DNA of 64,000 bases from Vulcanimicrobium winogradskyi. Its GTDB lineage: Bacteria; Vulcanimicrobiota; Vulcanimicrobiia; Vulcanimicrobiales; Vulcanimicrobiaceae. Shown here piece after piece: positions 40,846 through 49,324 of the stretch (position 1 is its first letter; each line of letters begins with the position of its first letter). Made by a program: the position numbers and the translations under genes. The stretch lies in NCBI GenBank assembly GCA_003134965.1, contig PLDA01000004.1:62001-126000 (forward strand), given 5' to 3'. The notes under the pieces are model-generated. The model did not search any database and was not told the origin of the DNA. It worked only from the letters and a program-made list of their open reading frames with translations.

Positions 40846-40932
40846 ATGCCCGCGCTCTGCGTCATTATGACGACGACGATCACGACGACGACTACCCTCG
40901 GCGAGGGCAGGTCCGGATCGACGTCGGCTTAG
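40846..40932 (+). CDS. Thr-rich leader peptide upstream of hom (thrL-like)
   Basis: A 28-codon frame with MTTTITTTTTL at residues 8-18: eight Thr and one Ile in nine codons, six of the Thr being ACG. It closely parallels the E. coli thr leader in composition, though not in sequence. The frame contains GGCGAGGGC (40900-40908), complementary to the left arm of the following terminator. Homoserine dehydrogenase is the first enzyme specific to the Thr/Met branch, so stalling at Thr (or Ile) codons would raise its expression. Confidence 0.85.
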   Translation: MPALCVIMTTTITTTTTLGEGRSGSTSA

Positions 40933-40956
40933 CGCGGACGAAGCGATACGAGACGA

Positions 40957-40985
40957 GGCCCTCGCCGAATGGCGAGGGCCTTTTT
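40957..40985 (+). terminator. Attenuator terminator upstream of hom
   Basis: A perfect 10-bp stem GGCCCTCGCC (40957-40966), GAAT loop, GGCGAGGGCC (40971-40980), then TTTTT. The left arm pairs alternatively with GGCGAGGGC at 40900-40908 in the leader frame (antiterminator). Confidence 0.9.
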
Positions 40986-41016
40986 CATTCCCCCGATACC
41001 CCACATGGAGGTTCCC

Positions 41017-42234
41017 GTGCAAACCCTACCGCGTGTCCTGTGCTCGTCTGAAGCGATCTCGTCCCCGGCGACGTCGCTGACGACGGCGCGCGCGAACGGG
41101 GTCGGCCTCCTCGGCTGCGGCACCGTCGGGTCGGGGGTCGCGCGGCGGTTGCTGGCGTCGCATCCGGGTCTGATTCGCGGGATCGCGGTACGCGATCCGC
41201 ACAAGCCACGCGACGTTCGGTGGGATGATTTCTCGAGCGACGCGTTCGACGTCGTCGACGATCCCTCGGTGCGGGTCGTGGTGGAGTGCATCGGCGGGCT
41301 CGGGCTGGCGCGCGAGCTGATCCTGCGTGCGATCGCGCGCGGCAAGGACGTCGTCACGGCGAACAAGGACCTGATCGCGACCGAGGGGCCGTGGCTGGCC
41401 GCGTTCGCGGCGCGCACCGGCGCATCGCTGCGCTACGAGGCCGCGGTCGGCGGTGCGATCCCGATCGTGCGCGCGCTCGGCGGATCGCTCGCCGGCGAAG
41501 ACGTGTTCGAGATCGGCGGCGTGCTCAACGGTACGACCAACTTCGTCCTCGACGCGATGGATGGCGGCGCGGAGTACGCGGACGCGCTTGCGGAAGCGCA
41601 ACGGCTCGGCTTCGCCGAGCAGGATCCGCGCAGCGACGTCGACGGGCACGACGCGGCGCACAAGCTCGCGATCTTGGCGGGGCTCGCGTTCCGCCGCCCC
41701 TCGGTCTCGCCGGCGCTGGCGCGGCGCGGGATCGGCGGGATCTCGCGCGATGACGTGCGCGCCGGTGCGGAGCGCGGCCTGCGGCTGAAGCTCGTCGCGG
41801 TCGCGCGCAAAGCCGGGGACGTGATCGAGGCCGGCGTGACGCCGGCGTTCGTGCCGGAAGATCATCCGTTCGCGCGGCCGCGCGGCGCGGAGAACGTGGT
41901 TCGCGTGGTCGGACGCGGCTGCGGCACGCTGGTGTTCTCGGGCGCGGGTGCGGGGGGTGACGCGACCGCGTCGTCGGTCGTCGCCGACGTGCTGGCGGCG
42001 CTCGAAGCGCGCGAGCGCGGCGTGCAGGCGCACGAGGGTGAGGATTTGGTGTCCGCGCCGCTACGCGCGCCGGTGCTGGTACGGTTCGCGAGCGGCAGCG
42101 TGGTGACGAGTGATGCGATGCCGCTCGACGCGCTCGAAGCGGCGGCCGGCGGATTCGGCCATGTCATCCAGAGCTTGTCGAAGGGGCGCGGCGAGGTGCA
42201 GTCGATGATCCCCGTCTGGCGCGACGCGGCCTAA
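41017..42234 (+). CDS. hom: Homoserine dehydrogenase
   Basis: A 405-residue NAD(P)-dependent enzyme reducing aspartate semialdehyde to homoserine. The Rossmann motif is VGLLGCGTVGSGVA, catalytic Lys sits in TANKDLIA, and AVGGAIPIVRAL, GVLNGTTNFVLDAM and DVDGHDAAHKLAILA are the family signatures. A GTG at 41017 with GGAGG five bases upstream is chosen; the ATG at 41005 would place that ribosome site inside the gene. The C-terminal 70 residues are shorter and less regular than the usual ACT domain and include repeat-derived SLSKGR. Expression is probably controlled by the Thr leader attenuator. Confidence 0.94.
   Translation: MQTLPRVLCSSEAISSPATSLTTARANGVGLLGCGTVGSGVARRLLASHPGLIRGIAVRDPHKPRDVRWDDFSSDAFDVVDDPSVRVVVECIGGLGLARELILRAIARGKDVVTANKDLIATEGPWLAAFAARTGASLRYEAAVGGAIPIVRALGGSLAGEDVFEIGGVLNGTTNFVLDAMDGGAEYADALAEAQRLGFAEQDPRSDVDGHDAAHKLAILAGLAFRRPSVSPALARRGIGGISRDDVRAGAERGLRLKLVAVARKAGDVIEAGVTPAFVPEDHPFARPRGAENVVRVVGRGCGTLVFSGAGAGGDATASSVVADVLAALEARERGVQAHEGEDLVSAPLRAPVLVRFASGSVVTSDAMPLDALEAAAGGFGHVIQSLSKGRGEVQSMIPVWRDAA
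42163..42186 (-). repeat. Dispersed CTTCGAC repeat, copy 4, inverted, inside hom
   Basis: On the plus strand GTCATCCAGAGCTTGTCG followed by AAGGGG, the reverse complement of the consensus. It encodes VIQSLSKG near the C terminus of homoserine dehydrogenase. Confidence 0.6.
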
Positions 42235-42268
42235 GCCGCGTCCCGCCGCGGCCGCAAAGCCGCTTTGC
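42235..42268 (+). terminator. Two hairpins after hom, weak terminator candidate
   Basis: GCCGCG-N6-CGCGGC directly follows the hom stop and is followed by GCAAA-N5-TTTGC. There is no T-tract, so termination is uncertain. The pair separates hom from the small-gene promoter at 42271. Confidence 0.35.
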
Positions 42269-42270
42269 TA

Positions 42271-42298
42271 TTGACAGCCGTCATAACGGGAATACTCC
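42271..42298 (+). promoter_or_regulatory. Promoter of a 28-codon gene
   Basis: A consensus -35 box TTGACA at 42271-42276, 16-base spacer and TACTCC at 42293-42298 as weak -10. It is one of the few perfect -35 hexamers in the window. Confidence 0.5.
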
Positions 42299-42331
42299 AC
42301 TGAAGCGCCGGGATAAGTGGAGGGCTGTACC

Positions 42332-42418
42332 ATGCAGGCAAGCGCTGCACGGTCGATCGACTACGGCCCGTACAGCGTGAACGAAGCGGTCGCCGACGCG
42401 GTGTTCGGCGGCAGCTAG
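42332..42418 (+). CDS. 28-residue peptide of unknown function
   Basis: The frame encodes MQASAARSIDYGPYS, then VNEAVADAVFGGS. GGAGGG seven bases before the ATG is an excellent ribosome site, and a consensus -35 box is upstream. It has no signal peptide or membrane helix; the central acidic/aromatic stretch and Gly-Gly-Ser end are its only features. It does not look like an attenuation leader because no residue is repeated and no terminator follows. A small regulatory protein or a peptide precursor are possibilities; no maturase lies next to it. Its stop overlaps the convergent GGDEF gene. Confidence 0.5.
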   Translation: MQASAARSIDYGPYSVNEAVADAVFGGS

Positions 42419-44001
42419 GGAGACATGACCGGCGGCGCGATCGGTTCGTCGGCGACTACGCGGTTGCGACCCATCGTCTTCGCGATGTACAGCGCGGTCT
42501 CGACGCGCCGTACCAGCGCCGATCCATCGCCGGGGTAGGCCGCAACCACCGACGCCGCACCGGCGCTGACGCTCAGCCGCCGCGCCGGAACGCCGCCGTG
42601 CGCGATGTCCAGCGCAGCGACTGCGAGTCGGATCGTCTCGGCGACGTGGTGCGCGCCGGCGAGGTCGGTGTTCGCGAGCAGCACCAGGAACTTGTCCCCG
42701 GCGAACCGGCCTGCGACGTCGTCGAAGCGCACGACCGCGTCCGCCAGTGCGGCACCGATGCGGCGGAGCGCGTCGTCGCCGGCGAGGTGTCCGTAGGTCT
42801 CGTTGAACGACTTGAAGTGGTCGAGGTCGATCAGAACCGCACCGAGCGGAGCGTGGCCGAGGCGCGAACGCTCCCACCCGGTCGCGACCGATGCGTCGAG
42901 CGCGGTGCGGTTCGTCAGCCCGGTCAGACCGTCGAGGCGCGTCCAGCGCGCGATCTCGCCGCGCCCGCGCCCCTCGCCGCGCACGCGCAGCGTGAGCGCG
43001 AAGGCGAGGCAGAGCGCTTGCGCGGCGCTGCCGAGCATCGCCGCCGACTGTACGACCGGGCTGCCGATCGAGCCGCTGTCCGCGACCAGTACGCCGAGCG
43101 CGGCTGCGGCGTTGGCCGCGATGTAGAGCCACGCGCCGTCGGCGCGTCGGCGCAGCGCCAGAACGCCGAGTGCGATGTACGCGAGGTACAGCGCGATCAG
43201 CAGCGCTTGGGTGAGCAGATCGGGCATGATCCAGAGATCTTGCAGTACGTCGCCCCCGCACACGGCGATGACGTTGAACAAGACGAGCGCCCACGCGGCC
43301 CGCACCGCCAGCGGCGGAAGCCGCGTTCCCGCGAAGTACGTTTGTGCGAACAGCATGAGTCCGGCGAGCGCCAGCGACTGCAGGACCGCGTGCAAGGGCT
43401 GGCTGATCTCCGGCGCCGGTCGGACGATCCCTAGCCACGGGATCGCCAGCGCGGCCTTCGCTGCCATGACGGCGGCGAACGCGCCGGCGACCCGCGAGCG
43501 CACGCGCAGGGCGAGCAGGCCGAAAACGACCGCGAGCGACGCGAACAGGCCGAACAGCGCAGCGTACGACCAGTTGCGCCAACCGATCCGAGCGAGTTGT
43601 TCGGCGGAGAGCAGATAGGGGGGCGCGACCGTGCTGACGGTCGTCGCCTGCAGCTCGAGGCGGTCGGCCGCCCAGGCATCGGCGGGGAGACGGAGCCCGA
43701 GCGTGTGGCCCGGCAAGTCGGTCGCCGCGACGATCGTTTGGCGACGCGGCCCCGGGCCCACGACGGTCACGCTCAGATCGCGGACGAACCACGTGGTTCC
43801 GACGTAGAGCGCCGTGTCGGCGCGCGCGACGCGAAACGTCGCCCGCATGGTCGAGGGGCGCAGCAGCGACGCGGCGGGCGCCTCGCCCGGGAGCGGCGCG
43901 CCGATCACGGCGGTGGGGAGATCGGCATCCGCCGCGCGGCACCAAGCCGGCGGCAGAAATGCCACCGCGAGCGCGACGAGAGCGACGGCGCGACGGGTCA
44001 C
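42415..44001 (-). CDS. Membrane GGDEF-domain protein with degenerate active site
   Basis: A 528-residue protein with a signal peptide (about 1-24), a periplasmic beta-rich domain (25-150), about seven membrane helices (150-335) and a C-terminal GGDEF domain. This is the architecture of 7TMR-DISM sensors. The cyclase motif reads AGDKF (in GRFAGDKFLVLL) instead of GGDEF, losing the first Gly and the catalytic Glu. It is therefore likely catalytically inactive and may bind nucleotide or act as a scaffold. The start is a GTG; TATAAG lies just upstream. Confidence 0.88.
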   Translation of the reverse strand: MTRRAVALVALAVAFLPPAWCRAADADLPTAVIGAPLPGEAPAASLLRPSTMRATFRVARADTALYVGTTWFVRDLSVTVVGPGPRRQTIVAATDLPGHTLGLRLPADAWAADRLELQATTVSTVAPPYLLSAEQLARIGWRNWSYAALFGLFASLAVVFGLLALRVRSRVAGAFAAVMAAKAALAIPWLGIVRPAPEISQPLHAVLQSLALAGLMLFAQTYFAGTRLPPLAVRAAWALVLFNVIAVCGGDVLQDLWIMPDLLTQALLIALYLAYIALGVLALRRRADGAWLYIAANAAAALGVLVADSGSIGSPVVQSAAMLGSAAQALCLAFALTLRVRGEGRGRGEIARWTRLDGLTGLTNRTALDASVATGWERSRLGHAPLGAVLIDLDHFKSFNETYGHLAGDDALRRIGAALADAVVRFDDVAGRFAGDKFLVLLANTDLAGAHHVAETIRLAVAALDIAHGGVPARRLSVSAGAASVVAAYPGDGSALVRRVETALYIAKTMGRNRVVADEPIAPPVMSP

Positions 44002-44133
44002 GTCTTATAGATCGGCGCAAGCGGCCCGCTCCCGTCAAGACGGAAGGGTAAAGAGTCCGGCGCCGCCCGGAGCGTGGGAGGGTCACCGAACCGCCCCGCG
44101 AACCCCAGGCGGTCGCGCGCCCCCGCGCCATTT

Positions 44134-44209
44134 GCCGACGTAGCTCAGTTGGTAGAGCAGCTGTTTCGTAAATAGCAGGTCGCCGGTTCGAGTCCGGCCG
44201 TCGGCTCCA
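44134..44209 (+). tRNA. tRNA-Thr (anticodon CGT)
   Basis: 76 bases with an encoded CCA end. Acceptor GCCGACG pairs with CGTCGGC; D arm GCTC...GAGC; anticodon stem GCTGT/ATAGC with loop TTCGTAA giving anticodon CGT; T arm GCCGG-TTCGAGT-CCGGC. It reads ACG, the codon used for six of eight Thr in the leader peptide at 40846. Confidence 0.97.
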
Positions 44210-44231
44210 GCCGTTTTCCTCGCCGGGTCCG

Positions 44232-46211
44232 CTAATTGTCGGGATCGTCGAACTTGACGTACCAGTGCGTGCCGTCGCAGAACGGCTTGTTCTTCGAGTG
44301 TCCGCAGCGGCAAAGCGCGTAGTGCTCGCGTAAGGCACCCTCGTTCATGCGGTCGCCCTCGAGCTCGATTCCGCCGCGCACGTAATAGCTGGCGTTCCCG
44401 GCGACGAATATCTCGGGCTCCCGATCCTCGCCTTCGTAAGTGATCCCGTCGCGGACGAACCCCAGCGCCCCGGAAGGGCACTGGCGCACGATATCGATGA
44501 TTGCATCTGCGCCCGCACCCTCGGCGGTGACAAACGGATCGCCGGCATGATGGAAGACCTGCGGTAGATGATCCGTGCAGTTTCCAAAGTGGCAGCAGGT
44601 TCCGCGATTGTCGAGCACCGTGATCGCGTGCCCCTCATAGCGGTCGAGGCGATCCGGCACGCGATCGGGCGACTTTGCACTCGAAAACCCATTTCGGGCA
44701 TGGGTCCCGTCGCAGTACGGTTTGAGGTTGGATCCTCCGCAGCGGCAGAGCGCCACGACTGGGCGCACGTTGAGGGTTTCGCCCTTGGAATTCGTCAGCT
44801 TGGGCAGATTGCGAACGATATACGGGCCGTCCGGTTCTGGACGAATCGTCGTGCGCTGCGACAGTTCGTCGGCACTCGCACGTATGGTCACGGCAAAGCG
44901 CTCGGGGACGAACGGTGTGAGATGCTCCGCCACGGATTCCAGTGCCGCCGCCGCCTCCTGGACTTGGATCGGAAGCGTAACCTCCTCCGCCAATCGAGTC
45001 GTCCGCGCCGCCAACTCGTAGAGACGCTCCAAGAAGTAGATCCAGGCCGACTCCTTGTGGGCGAGCAGATGAACGGTACGGTTGGACCCAAAACCCGGGC
45101 CCGCCGTCTTTCCCGGATATTGCGGTCCCGCCGGCGTCTTGGCAAGCGCTTCGCCGAGCGGGCGCAAGACGGATGCCATGATGCGCAGCGTGCCGCGCGC
45201 GAGCAGCCGTAGCTCGTCTTCGTTTTCCTGACCGTGCGCGAAGAATCTCAACAGCACGATCAGCATGAGATCGTATGCGCTGTTGAACACGTCGGCGAGT
45301 TCCTGCGCAACCGGATCGGTGATGCGATTGGACCCCGGGGCGCTGTCATATCCGCGAATCGTCGGATTGCCGATCATCGGACGGACGGGATCGAAGACCC
45401 GACCCTCGTCCGCGGCCTTCTTGGACAGAGCCTCGTACTCACTGCGGATGGAATCGAAAACGACGAAATGCGCGTCAGGATGCTCGGAGGTCGGCGACTC
45501 GCCTTGCTCGATGATCATTTCGATTGCGCGACATGCGGAGGCCGAGTCGGTGACCTCTATGAGTGCGCGTGGCAAGTCCAAGTAGTTCGGATTGGCTTGC
45601 GCTTCCGGCGGCCCGATGAAGAGTCGATCTTGCGGAATACGAGAAAACGCCGATTCGATCTTGTGATAGAACTCTCCAACCGTCCGGAAGTCAATGTCGA
45701 AAGGCTCCATGGCATTTTGGCTGCGTGCCGCGTCGTTCTGGTCGATGTCGACAACGATGCGCTTCCGAATCTCGTCGTAGAACGCGATCCGATCCGGTGG
45801 GAGAACACCCTCTTCAGGCATTTCATAACAGACCAGCCGCTCGATGAGCTCTTGCGAGAACGGCTCCAAGTCGATGACGATGCCGAACGGGTACGTCGAG
45901 GCCGGCATCGGAAAACTTGCCCGGGCGAAATGTGGCGCTCCGCCGACCGCGGTGAGAATGTTTGAAACCTGCGCGAGATGCAGCATCTCCTCCACGGCGA
46001 CCTTTGCGAGATCGCGCTTCCATCGACGGACGAACTCGAGTTCGCCGGCGGTGAGGCCGCCTTCGCTGACGTCGCTCTTGAGTGAGTACCCGACGTAGAG
46101 ATATACGCAGGCGAGGCTATGTTCGAGCTCCGACGCGCGCGTGAGCAGATAGAGAAGTTCTTCGCGCGTTTCCACCGGCGAGACTTGCGTCGACGCAGCT
46201 CGTTTGCTCAC
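44232..46211 (-). CDS. Ferritin-like/CDGSH/4Fe-4S/CDGSH multidomain protein
   Basis: A 659-residue fusion. Residues about 10-245 form a ferritin-like domain of the iminophenyl-pyruvate dimer synthase (VioB-like) type with ELEHSLACVYLYVGYSL and VAVEEMLHLAQVSNILTAVGG supplying Glu/His metal ligands. A helical region follows. Near residue 497 is CDGSH motif CRCGGSNLKPYCDGTH, then a mono-cluster ferredoxin-like domain (CCHFGNCTDHLPQVF and CPSGAL), and a final CDGSH motif CRCGHSKNKPFCDGTH near 635. The layout suggests oxidase chemistry fed by Fe-S centres; substrate unknown. It stands alone between the tRNA and porin. Confidence 0.88.
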   Translation of the reverse strand: MSKRAASTQVSPVETREELLYLLTRASELEHSLACVYLYVGYSLKSDVSEGGLTAGELEFVRRWKRDLAKVAVEEMLHLAQVSNILTAVGGAPHFARASFPMPASTYPFGIVIDLEPFSQELIERLVCYEMPEEGVLPPDRIAFYDEIRKRIVVDIDQNDAARSQNAMEPFDIDFRTVGEFYHKIESAFSRIPQDRLFIGPPEAQANPNYLDLPRALIEVTDSASACRAIEMIIEQGESPTSEHPDAHFVVFDSIRSEYEALSKKAADEGRVFDPVRPMIGNPTIRGYDSAPGSNRITDPVAQELADVFNSAYDLMLIVLLRFFAHGQENEDELRLLARGTLRIMASVLRPLGEALAKTPAGPQYPGKTAGPGFGSNRTVHLLAHKESAWIYFLERLYELAARTTRLAEEVTLPIQVQEAAAALESVAEHLTPFVPERFAVTIRASADELSQRTTIRPEPDGPYIVRNLPKLTNSKGETLNVRPVVALCRCGGSNLKPYCDGTHARNGFSSAKSPDRVPDRLDRYEGHAITVLDNRGTCCHFGNCTDHLPQVFHHAGDPFVTAEGAGADAIIDIVRQCPSGALGFVRDGITYEGEDREPEIFVAGNASYYVRGGIELEGDRMNEGALREHYALCRCGHSKNKPFCDGTHWYVKFDDPDN

Positions 46212-46323
46212 CGTCCGCGGGTTCTCCTAAACAGGCGGCCGGATCTTTTCGACAGCTGATTCTCGGGGCCTTGGGCGGCGTGCTAGTCGAACGCCCGATG
46301 AGGTCGCGCGTCTACGGAACGAA

Positions 46324-46347
46324 GAAGACCGCCTTGCGGCGGTCTTC
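46324..46347 (-). terminator. Intrinsic terminator of the porin gene
   Basis: A perfect 10-bp stem GAAGACCGCC / GGCGGTCTTC with a four-base loop, followed on the minus strand by TTCGTT. It lies 25 bases beyond the porin stop. Confidence 0.8.
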
Positions 46348-46371
46348 CGTTGTCGGACCGGTTCGGTTCGG

Positions 46372-47976
46372 TTAGAACTGGAGCCGGATACCGGTCGAGA
46401 TGCCGCGCAGGTTGCCGCCGGCGAAGCAGTGTGGGCCGATCCCGTTGAGGCTGGGAATCGTCAGGCCCGTCACGGGGTCGGTGACCACGTTGACGGGGTC
46501 GAGCGCCGTGATCGCGCTGCCGTCGTGGCAGTCGGTCGTGAGCCCGCGTCCGCCCGCGCCCAGGTCGAAGTGCGCCTGCGGGTGGTTCACGGTCTGCGCG
46601 TAGTCGAGGTAGAACGAGAGATGGCGATCGATCGCGTGGCGGAGCGCCAAGGTGTACATGTTCGCCATGTTGTCCGGGTTCAGCCCGCCCGTGGTGTTGT
46701 GCTGGCCCGTATCACCTTGCGTCGGGTTCGCGCGGGCCCAGCCCAGGCTCATGCTATCGAGGCTGTTCTTCCCGCCGACCGTCTGCGTCGCGGCGAGCCA
46801 GAAGCCCTCGCGCTGCCGTTCGTTCTGCGATTGCAGCACCGCCGGCAGACCGCGGCGCAGCCGCTCGTAGATACCGTTCAGCGTGAGACGGCCGAAGTTC
46901 CACTGCGCGCCGAACTTGGTCGCGTCTTCGTCGGCGACGTCGAGCGATTCCAAGCCGCTGCCGGTCACGTCACCGCTGCGGTTCACCGCCTTGTGGATCT
47001 CGTACGCCGCGGTGCCGTAGAACCGTTTCCGTTGATACGCCATGCTCGCGCTGTACGCCGTTCCGAAGGATCCGTCGTTGCAGAAGGGCGTGCTGGCGGA
47101 GCTGCCGGGAAGGTTGCCGCCCGCGCAATCGGCCTCACCCGACGGGATGATGCTGTTGTCGGATGCGCGATTCTGGCCCGGCGAGGCCAGCAGGCTCATC
47201 GTGAAGCCGCTCCAGTTCGGGGAGTCCCACCAGAACGAGTGGTCCAGGCGTGTCCCGAACTCGACGCGATTGTCGCCGCCGCTGTTGCCCATGATGACCG
47301 AGTAGTCGCCGAGCATCTGCGAAAACGGGTTCATGCGCGCGGTCGAGTTCTTGTACGGCGCGTCGCTCTTCCCGACTTTGAACGTACCGACGTACTGATT
47401 GCCGATTCCGAGGAAGCTGTTGCGCGAGGTAAGGGCGCCCTTGACGGCCCCGCTGTCGTTCGAATTCGTGGTCACGATACCGGACGTCGAAGACACGTCG
47501 ATCTGCGTCTCGAGCTGGTACGTGTATCCGAGCTTCGGCCCGTTGGTGCGCGAGCCCCGGATCCCGACGAACGACTGGCTGGAGATTCCGCCCTGCCAGC
47601 CCACATTGCCCATCGGCGAGCCGCCGTTCGCATAGACGGGTTGCAAACCTTTGGTGGTGTTGTCGTACGAAAGGTCGAGCGCGCCGTACACCGTCACGGG
47701 TTCGCCGTGGATGAGGAAGGTGACGTTATCGCCCGGCGCCATCTGCAGCGCGTTGCTGGGTGCCGCGGACGGCCTCGCCGGTGGCGGCACCGCGCGCTGC
47801 GCCTTCAGCATGTCGAGCTGTGCCTGCATTGCGTCCATCTGTCGTTTGTACGCGTCCATTTGTGCTTGCACGGCTTCGATCTTGGCCTTGTTATCTGCGG
47901 CCTCGTCAGCTCGCGCCGCCGTCGTGGTGCCAAACACAAACACGAACGCAAACGCGAGCGCGATCAATCTCTTCAT
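46372..47976 (-). CDS. Gram-negative-type porin
   Basis: A 534-residue outer-membrane protein. Signal peptide MKRLIALAFAFVFVFGTTTA is followed by a short coiled coil (KIEAVQAQMDAYKRQMDAM), a Pro/Ala linker and a barrel starting VTVYGALDLSYDN, with SFVGIRGS and MAYQRKRFYGTAAYE typical of general porins. It ends in GIRLQF, the terminal Phe being the outer-membrane insertion signal. The ATG at 47976 has GGAG seven bases upstream; a longer start at 48009 is less likely. The coiled coil may contact peptidoglycan or form trimers. Confidence 0.9.
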   Translation of the reverse strand: MKRLIALAFAFVFVFGTTTAARADEAADNKAKIEAVQAQMDAYKRQMDAMQAQLDMLKAQRAVPPPARPSAAPSNALQMAPGDNVTFLIHGEPVTVYGALDLSYDNTTKGLQPVYANGGSPMGNVGWQGGISSQSFVGIRGSRTNGPKLGYTYQLETQIDVSSTSGIVTTNSNDSGAVKGALTSRNSFLGIGNQYVGTFKVGKSDAPYKNSTARMNPFSQMLGDYSVIMGNSGGDNRVEFGTRLDHSFWWDSPNWSGFTMSLLASPGQNRASDNSIIPSGEADCAGGNLPGSSASTPFCNDGSFGTAYSASMAYQRKRFYGTAAYEIHKAVNRSGDVTGSGLESLDVADEDATKFGAQWNFGRLTLNGIYERLRRGLPAVLQSQNERQREGFWLAATQTVGGKNSLDSMSLGWARANPTQGDTGQHNTTGGLNPDNMANMYTLALRHAIDRHLSFYLDYAQTVNHPQAHFDLGAGGRGLTTDCHDGSAITALDPVNVVTDPVTGLTIPSLNGIGPHCFAGGNLRGISTGIRLQF

Positions 47977-48164
47977 GATCACACTCCATCCCGAGCGGCC
48001 GATCGGCAACCCCGAGGGCAGAGCCCGGTTATCGATGCTGACGTTCGCCTGCCTGGACCGGAGGTCCTGGTATTTTGTATTCCCGTGGAAATTTGTCCCA
48101 GGGCTGGACGCTCGCTAAGACAAGTGTCCCATCGCTTCCTAGGCCGGTCGCTTGCTTGGCGCCT
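47977..48164 (-). promoter_or_regulatory. Promoter and leader region of the porin gene
   Basis: A 188-base gap. The segment 48071-48100 is AT-rich for this genome (GGGACAAATTTCC and AATACAAAAT on the minus strand) and likely holds the promoter. A leader hairpin with GGGC/GCCC and AACC/GGTT arms occurs around 48003-48030. No gene is seen. Confidence 0.4.
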
Positions 48165-49268
48165 CTAGACGCGGGCCGGAACCTGCATCGTCGCGCGGGG
48201 CCCGATCGCGCGCTGGTACTGCGGCGGCCAGGCGGCGTCCGCGCCGAGCGCGCGGGCCGCGAACAGCGGCCAGTAGGGGTCGCGCAGCAGCTCGCGCGCC
48301 AGGATCACCAGATCCGCGCGCCCGTCGGCGACGATCGCTTCCGCGTCCGCGGGCTCGGTGATCATCCCGACGGTACCGGTTGCGATCCCGGCGTCGCGGC
48401 GGACACGCTCCGCGAACGGCGTCTGGTAGAGCGGCCCGACCGGGATCGTTCCGGGCGGCACCGGCACGGCGCCGCCCGAGCTGGCGTCGATCAGATCGAC
48501 GCCTTCGCCGCGCAGGATGCGCGCAAGCTCGACGGTCTGCTCGATATCCCAGCCGCCTTCGACCCAATCCGTCGCCGAGACGCGAACGAAGAGCGGCAGC
48601 CGCTCCGGCCACACCGCGCGTACCGCTCGGACGATCTCGACCGCGAGCCGGGTGCGGTTCTCGAACGAACCGCCCCAGCGATCGGTGCGCGTATTGACCA
48701 GCGGCGAGAGGAACTCGTGCACGAGATAGCCGTGCGCCGCGTGGATCTCGAGCACCGTGCCGCCGAGCTCCAGCGTCCGCCGCGCGGCGGACGCGAACGC
48801 CGCGATGATCTCCGCGATCCCGGCCTCATCGAGCGCGCGCGGCATCGGGTACGTCGCATCGAACGGTGTCTCGGTCGGCCCCACCGGCCTCCAGCCGCCG
48901 TCGTCGGCCGCGACCGCCCCGCCGCCGTCCCACGGCCGCTTCGTCGAACCTTTGCGGCCCGCGTGCGCCAACTGCGTTCCGAACTGGGCGCCCTGCTCGT
49001 TGCAGAACCGCGCGATGCGCGCCAGCTCGCCGGCGTGCTCGTCCTTCCAGATGCCGAGGTCCTGCGGCGAGATGCGGCCGTCGGCGGTGACCGCGATCGC
49101 CTCGGTCAGCACGAGCGCGGCCCCACCCACGGCTCGGCTGCCGAGGTGGACGACGTGCCAGTCGTTCGCGAAGCCGTCGACCGACGAGTACTCGCACATC
49201 GGCGAGACCACCACTCGGTTGCGCAGGGTCACCTCGCGCAGGCGAAAGGGCGTGAAGAGTGCGGACAT
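48165..49268 (-). CDS. Old yellow enzyme family NADPH:flavin oxidoreductase (YqjM-like)
   Basis: A 367-residue FMN TIM-barrel ene-reductase. Family motifs are LRNRVVVSPMCEYSS (with the redox-modulating Cys of the YqjM class), FGTQLAHAGRKGST, HAAHGYLVHEFLSPLVN, TDRWGGSFENR and a final GRADLVILAREL. It reduces activated C=C bonds with NAD(P)H, often in detoxification. The ATG start is 56 bases from the divergent YbaK-like gene. Confidence 0.92.
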   Translation of the reverse strand: MSALFTPFRLREVTLRNRVVVSPMCEYSSVDGFANDWHVVHLGSRAVGGAALVLTEAIAVTADGRISPQDLGIWKDEHAGELARIARFCNEQGAQFGTQLAHAGRKGSTKRPWDGGGAVAADDGGWRPVGPTETPFDATYPMPRALDEAGIAEIIAAFASAARRTLELGGTVLEIHAAHGYLVHEFLSPLVNTRTDRWGGSFENRTRLAVEIVRAVRAVWPERLPLFVRVSATDWVEGGWDIEQTVELARILRGEGVDLIDASSGGAVPVPPGTIPVGPLYQTPFAERVRRDAGIATGTVGMITEPADAEAIVADGRADLVILARELLRDPYWPLFAARALGADAAWPPQYQRAIGPRATMQVPARV

Positions 49269-49324
49269 CGAGCCCCCAGACGGCGCAGGACCGCGCCGAG
49301 GTTGCGGCGCAACGAACGGACCGC

